Assembly (NCBI GenBank): GCA_017893485.1
Contig: JACEHZ010000208.1
Location: 62,001 to 126,000 of the forward strand
Origin: Hemerocallis citrina
Taxonomy: Eukaryota > Streptophyta > Magnoliopsida > Asparagales > Asphodelaceae
Length of the DNA: 64,000 bases
Direction: 5' to 3'
The translations under genes and the position numbers were made by a program. This document shows, in pieces, positions 58,517 to 64,000 of the stretch (position 1 is its first letter; each line of letters opens with the position of its first letter). The notes beneath the pieces are model-generated. The model made no database searches. It had not been told where the DNA came from and was given only the letters and a program-made list of their open reading frames with translations.

Positions 58517-60199
58517 ATGCATCCAAAACAGAAGGGGAAGGCAGCGGTCTCCAACCGAAGAACCACTTCCCTTCCTCCTCTCTCTCCTCCGGTTCAAGGT
58601 GCTCCTACTCAACAGGCCCCTCAAAGGTCTCGGGGGGCTGCCCAGGGGGGCTCCCGTCAGAGTCATCTGAAGCAACATCCTCCTCATGACCAAGTCACGG
58701 GTCCCAATCCTTCAGTTGAATCCCTGGCTTCTCAACGCTCTCCCGAGCGGGATCTTCGTCAAGTCATTGCCGACCGCCAAAAGGGGGTCGACCTTAGAAC
58801 TCGCCTGAATGGATGGCGGGCCCTTGGTCGAGTCCATCAACCCGAGAACTCAGGAGCTTCAAGAATCCGAACCCCCCGACGACCGAGGACTAGAAGATCC
58901 CCTCCCCCGAGGAAGCAAAGAGAGTCCCTTCAGCGTCATCGGCGGAGAACTCATTCTCCAGTAAGCTGAGCCACACATAGGGACCGCCAAGCTGGAGAGG
59001 CACCAATCACAAGGGCAGATCTTCAAGACTTCCAAGCGATAGTCTTAAGGGCCCTCAATATCGCCCCAAAGAACGACCAGAGGCCACCTACTCATGAACC
59101 AGCTAGGAGCCACCGCATTCACCCTCTCAGTCCTCGTCCTTCTCTAATCTACCTTCGCTGCAGCCCCAGTCCATCCTCGTACGAAGATGAGTCCCGGGGC
59201 TCGGCAAGGTATGATCAAACAGAAGACTCAGTCTACCGCCGTCTCCACGAGATGGAGAGGCGCCTCGGCCGAATTGACAAGGAAGAAGAGCAACGGGTGA
59301 TAAATCTCCGCCCGAGCAGACCTCCATTCTCCCGCACCATCATGGAGGCCCCCATCCCAGAGAACTTCAAGTCGCCTCACTTCGAGACGTATACCGGGGA
59401 GTCAGACCCCGCAGATCACATAGAGTGTTTCAAAACTCTCATGATGATCCACCATGCTTCAGACACACTCCTCTGCAAGATCTTCCCTACCACGCTGAAG
59501 GGATCTGCACGAGAATGGTACTCTCGACTCGCCCCGGCCTCCATCTTCTCATTCGATCAGTTCGAAGTGCTCTTCCTTACTCATTTCGTGAGTAGCCGCC
59601 GGGCCGAGAAAACAAGTGTATCTCTGGTGACCCTCAACCAAGAAAAGGGTGAATGCCTAAGGGATTACGTTCAATGATTTACCGCCGAAGTCCGGTCCAT
59701 TCCCTCCCTCAACCAGTCAGTATCCTCTGCTACATTCGAGCGCAACGTCACTAATGCCAATCTCAGGGCATCCCTTGCCAAGAAGCCTCCTCGGGACTTC
59801 TCAGAGCTCCTACTTAGGGTGGAGAAGTACATACGGGCGGAAGAGGCCCTCGACCCCCTTGCTCTTGAGGAGACATCTTCTACAAACAAACAGAAGAACA
59901 CAAGTGAAGAGGGGACCCAAAAATTCCAGAAGGGCAATAATGGCTAGCACCGCCCGACTCCACGTTTCGAGAAGTTCACCCCCCTCATTGCTAATATATC
60001 AGAGGTTCTTATGGAGGTGGACAAGGAAGGACTACTCCGCGCTCCTCCTAGAATGAATACCCCTGGCAAGAAGAGGAACAAGGATAAGTGGTGCCGCTTT
60101 CACAGGGACCACGGTTACGACACGGATGATTGTCGGGCTCTCAATGAGGAGATCGAAGAACTCATACAAGGGGGGCACCTGACCAAGTTCGTCACCTGA
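58517..60199 (+). pseudogene. Gypsy gag with three in-frame stop codons
   Basis: One frame runs through the interval (561 codons) but is interrupted by TGA at 58967, TGA at 59675 and TAG near 59944. The N-terminus is Pro/Arg-rich. The retrotransposon gag domain spans 59252-59677 (IPENFKSPHFETYTGESD, FPTTLKGSAREWYSRL). A final CRFHRDHGYDTDDC motif near 60090-60135 is the zinc-knuckle-like tail usual in this gag type. The two TGA stops fit loss of CGA and the TAG fits loss of CAG or TGG, all C-to-T type. No protease or RT follows, so this copy cannot be autonomous. Confidence 0.85.
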
Positions 60200-60500
60200 G
60201 CATCAAGACTCAGAACCTCCTGAAAAAGAGGGGTCCGAGCTTTCCCCCTGAGGAGCCTACAAACGAACGGAAAGGCCCGCCGAGCTTCAAGACTCAGAAC
60301 CTCCCGGCTCCTCCCAAGAGGTCTTCACCATATCGTAGAAGTAGGATTTTTGATTTTCAATAAGGTCGATGCTTGTAACCCGGCCAATAGCATGTAATAA
60401 TGGCTCGCCCTACTGAAGCAGCCACTTAGTTTATTTCAATAAAACTTTACGTTTTTTCATTGGAAATAGTTGCTCTTGCTTCATCTCAATCTCTCCGAGT
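60200..60500 (+). other. Post-gag untranslated region
   Basis: Mixed sequence after the gag stop, with an AATAAA at about 60440 that might end a short gag transcript. No pol-like frame is present. Confidence 0.5.
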
Positions 60501-61690
60501 CACGACTCGCTAAATGGTGAGTTCGGAGTCCAGCTCCTTCTACATGGCTGCTCCTGCAACTTACTAAGCTCTAACAACGAGGTCGGAGTCCAACACTTGG
60601 CTTGATTCCGTTTCAAATTACTCGCTCATAAGCGGGTAAGAAGTGGTTCGCCATTCGGAATTGCTTCTACACCTCGTTAACCTCCCTCTAACAACGAGTT
60701 CGGAGTCCAACACTTGGCTCGATTCTATTTCAAATTACTCACTCATAAGCGGGTAAGAAGTGGTTCGCCATTCGGAATTGCTCCCACAACCGTTGAGTCC
60801 CTCTAACGACGAGTTCGGAGTCCAACACCTGGCTCTATTCTGCTTCAAATTACTCGCTCATAAGCGGGTAAGAAGTGGTTCGCCATTCGGAATTGCTCCC
60901 ACAACCATTGATAACTTTACTTAAACAACAAGTTCGGAGCTCACAACTCTCTCCTTGGGTTGCTCCTCAAACTTGTCTCCCAAATGGCTCTCTTCTAGAG
61001 TCAAGCTTTTCGCTCCGCTCATCTCCAAGGCGGACCTCCTCTCAACGAGTTCGGAGCTCACAACTCTCTCCTAGAGTTGCTCCTCACGCTCGTCTCCCAA
61101 ATCGCTCTCTCCTAGAGTCAAGTGCTTTGCTCCGCTCATCTCCAAAGCGGACCTCTTCTCAACGAGTTCGGAGCACAACTCTCTCCAAGAGTTCCTCTTC
61201 ACACTCGTCTCCCAAATGACTCTCTCCTAGAGTCAAGCGCTTCGCTCCGCTCATCTCCAAAGCGGACCTCTTCTCAATGAGTTCGGAGCACAACTCTCTC
61301 CAAGAGTTCCTCCTCACACTCGTCTTCCAAATGACTCTCTCCTAGAGTCAAGCGCTTCGCTCCGCTCATCTCCAAAGCGGACCTCTTCTCAACGAGTTCG
61401 GAGCACAACTCTCTTCTAGAGTTCCTCCTCACGCTCGTCTCCCAAATGGCTCTCTCCTAGAGTCAAGCGCTTCACTCTGCTCATCTCCAAGGCGGACCTC
61501 TTCTCAACGAGTTCGGAGCACAACTCTCTCCTAGAGTTCCTCCTCACACTCGTCTCCCAAATGGCTTTCTCCTAGAGTCAAGCTTTTCGCTCCGCTCATC
61601 TCCAAGGCGGACCTCCTCTCAACGAGTTCGGAGCTCACAACTCTCTCCTAGAGTTGCTCCTCAAACTTGTCTCCCAAATGACTCCCCACG
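60500..61690 (+). repeat. Tandem array of about 115-122 bp units in the Gypsy element
   Basis: The word AACGAGTTCGGAG (or close variant) starts units at about 60573, 60693, 60813, 60930, 61043, 61161, 61275, 61391, 61506 and 61621. The first four units carry 'ACTCGCTCATAAGCGGGTAAG'; the last six carry 'CTCTCTCCTAGAGTCAAGCG' and 'CTCATCTCCAAAGCGGACC'. Both types have almost the same length, so the second may derive from the first. Frames are interrupted across units. Confidence 0.85.
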
Positions 61691-62900
61691 TCCCTCAGAA
61701 CCAAAATCCGAGCGACAGGCGATCCGACCTCACCAACCAAGAGGATAGCTTGGATTCCGAGCAAGTGCCAATCCGAGCTACGAAATGGAGAAAAACAACT
61801 TTCTCCTCAAGATTCGCGCTAGATTTCGATCAGACGGCTCAGATCTTGCCAGCGCCACTAAACGACAAGATAGTGTTTTCTTGGAAACTGAGCCAGCATC
61901 GAGATCTGTGCCACCATCCAACGGCTAGGATCGCCCCACGTCCCTCGGAACAAAAATCCGAGCGACAGGCGATCCGATCCCCGCAACAAAGAGGATAGTT
62001 CGGAATACCGAGCTAATAGTTCATCCACCGAGCTATACGATCGGCCACCGAGCTACATCGCTCGAATTCCGAGCAAGTGCCAATCCGAGCTAGGAATTGG
62101 AGAAAAACAAATTTTCCCTCAAAATTCGCATATGATTTCGATCAGACGGCCCAGATCTTGCCAGCGCTACTAAACGACAAGATAGTGTTTTCTTAGAAAC
62201 TGTACCCGCATCGAGATCCGCGCTGAGATCCGATGGCTCAGATCGCTCCACGTCGCTCGGTATTCCGAGCCGAGCGACTAGCGATCCGGGCCACTCGCGC
62301 CCCTTCTTCGCCCCTAGGGTCTTCCTGGCACATCTTCCTAGCACATCTTACAAGGGTCTTCCTAGCACAGCTTCTCCGCCCCTAGGAGTGGAGCTCCTCT
62401 TCCAAAATCCCCAAGACCAAAACACTCCTCAACTTCATGAAGACAAGGATGTTGCGGGGCTATTTTGACCATGAAGGAGGGTGAATCTTCATCCCACTCC
62501 TAAAGAGAAGTTGTAGATCTTCGAATTAGCTTCGAAATGGGGGGTCGCATGCCCCGATCGGACCTCCGTAGCACCGGAAAAGTGGATCGCAATACAGCTG
62601 CGCCGGATAGCTCGGAAATCTGAGCCGAGCCACTCGCGCAAGGGAAAAACCGAGCCACTTTGCTCGGATTCCGAGCAAGTGCCAATCCGACCCTCGAAAG
62701 TGAAGAAAAACGATACCAAGCAACTCCAACTGTTGGATCTTTACGAAAATCGCAACTGAGATAATGGACGGTCCAGATTACGCCACGTCCACTAAACGAC
62801 AAGATAGTGTTTTCATGGGAACCATGCCTGTCTCGAGATTCGTGCCATGATCATGATCAACCGTCCAGATTGAGCCACGTAGCTAGGATCTACAATCTGT
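61690..62900 (+). repeat. Longer direct repeats in the Gypsy element
   Basis: A block with 'CACTAAACGACAAGATAGTG' occurs at about 61856, 62168 and 62789, each followed by a diverging TTTTC(T/A)TGG/AGAAAC segment. A palindromic word (TTCCGAGCAAGTGCCAATCCG) recurs near 61757, 62069 and 62668. No coding. Confidence 0.75.
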
Positions 62901-62929
62901 GCTATTGTCATACCGAGATGCAAAATGGC

Positions 62930-64000
62930 AAAAATTTGCCTCAAAATCTGTGCTCAGATTTGCCGAACAAGGAGCAAAAAAAAAAGGTCGGCGGGGTGGG
63001 TTCGGACCCGTTAGGGACCCAAACCCGAACCCCACATCACCCTCTTCTTCTCCACTCTCCCGCCAAAACAAAAAAAAGGAGAACCCAAACTCTTCTCCGA
63101 GCTCCAGACCTCGCCGAGCTCCGACGCCTCTTCGTCAGCCTCTACCGAGCTCACCAACCCCATGGGCGAGCTCCAAGCTCCTCGGCGAACCCATCGTTGC
63201 CGAGCTTCAACATTCACTCCGGTGCCGAGCATTCAAACCTTCACGAGCGCGAGCTCTCATCGACTCCGAGCTCCCAGTCCAATGTCGAGCTCAACCACGT
63301 CCACCACTTACGACGAGCTCCCCCCTACACCGAGCTTTGCCACTCCTCCAAAGCTCCGAGCTCGCCTCCATTCCTCGCCACCTCCGAGCTCGAGCTCCTC
63401 CCTCACCAAGCCATCGGCGAGCGCTCTCTTCTCCTTGCCGAGCTCGACGTCTCCTCTCAACCCCATCGCCGAGCTCTTTCGCCGAGCTTCACGACAAGAC
63501 GAGCTCGGGAGCGAAGGGATGGTCAAAGAAGAAGGACGAACCCATTACCGACGAGCTCTCCACCACCGAGCTCAAAAGCTCCACCTTCGTCTCCACTACA
63601 GTGCTGAGCTCCACCTCCAACGAGCCCCACTCCGCTCGTCGCCTCTCGCCGAACTCCCAAGCTCCATGTCGTGCTCCCATCCATCACGAGCTCATCCGTG
63701 GCCTTGACGAGCCCCACTCCGCTCGTCGCCTCTCGCCGAGTTCGGCGAGCTCCAGTGGCGCTCTCAGGGACAGAGACGGAGTCGGGGTCGGAGGCATGCT
63801 TGGGTCGAAGGCTGAGAGAAGAAGACGAAGAAAGAAGACAAAACGAAGAACCAAGAAGAAGAGAAAGAAGGGAGAGAAAAATAATAATAATAATAATAAT
63901 ATTTTTTATGCCACGCCACGTGGCTTCACCTCATTGGTCGGCTCCGAGGTCGGATCCGAGCTACGCGAAATGTGGGCAAAGTTGCTCGGATTCCGAGCAA
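62930..64000 (+). other. GAGCTC-rich end of the Gypsy element, runs off the window
   Basis: From 63090 to 63740 the hexamer GAGCTC or CGAGCTC recurs every 15-40 bp. Several frames stay open here on both strands because of composition, but none shows a domain. A short AAT repeat lies at 63880-63902. The window ends within TTGCTCGGATTCCGAGCAA, the same palindrome seen near 62660. Confidence 0.6.

Noticed and set aside
62807..63717. Frames of 181 and 266 residues near the right edge
   Set aside because: Low-complexity GAGCTC-rich DNA with open frames on several strands and no recognisable domain.

Overview
The window is nuclear DNA of a flowering plant, probably a eudicot with a repeat-rich genome. 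The evidence is a plant AP-4 beta-adaptin gene with GT-AG introns, plant-type LTR retrotransposons, a Mutator-like element (MULE) carrying a plant mobile domain gene, Tourist and hAT elements, and a Helitron. No tRNA, rRNA, operon or CRISPR array is supported. The species cannot be named from the sequence alone.

Layout. 1-31,330: the 3' three quarters of one conserved host gene, the AP-4 adaptor beta subunit (AP4B), plus strand, eight exons between 2538 and 31136. Its first exons lie left of the window. Two introns are 11.3 kb and 12.5 kb because transposons fill them: a 3.9-kb fold-back LTR unit (7662-11601) with a hAT insert, a 3.6-kb solo LTR 'A' (12531-16154), a miniature LTR retrotransposon (19279-20516), two small elements sitting in AT microsatellites, a decayed Copia element (23200-25520), nested Tourist-like elements (27476-29508) and another inverted-repeat element (28919-29270).

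32,119-40,891: a structurally complete 8,755-bp MULE with an exact 9-bp target duplication and near-identical 280-bp terminal inverted repeats (TIRs). It carries two convergent intact genes, a plant mobile domain (PMD) protein and an 889-residue MURA-type transposase. Twenty copies of one 25-bp palindrome lie in three clusters: both TIRs and a central giant inverted repeat between the two genes. A 27-bp copy of the transposase's own catalytic-motif DNA sits in the predicted 5'-UTR intron of the PMD gene, next to shorter sense and antisense copies. This element is the most unusual object in the window.

41,600-57,800: no host gene. A Mutator-type miniature element containing telomere-like repeats (41626-42153), a 3.8-kb solo LTR with a perfect 5-bp duplication (42679-46461), truncated relatives (46767, 48530), a region with paired GTCGAC motifs, and a second decayed Copia element (minus strand). 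That Copia element is split by a 3.5-kb solo LTR 'B' (same family as A, itself split by a 489-bp solo LTR) and by a Helitron inside the YVDD box of its reverse transcriptase.

57,826-64,000: the 5' part of a Gypsy-type element with LTR promoter, primer-binding region and a gag frame broken by three stop codons. No pol follows. The rest is arrays of about 115-120 bp repeats and recurring palindromes, running off the right edge.

How the parts relate: the only likely host function is AP-4 vesicle coat assembly. Everything else is mobile DNA in several nested layers. Many LTR units, from 187 bp to 3.9 kb, share TGTAACACCCC-like starts and GGGGTGTTACA-like ends, which suggests mobilisation by a common integrase supplied from elsewhere.
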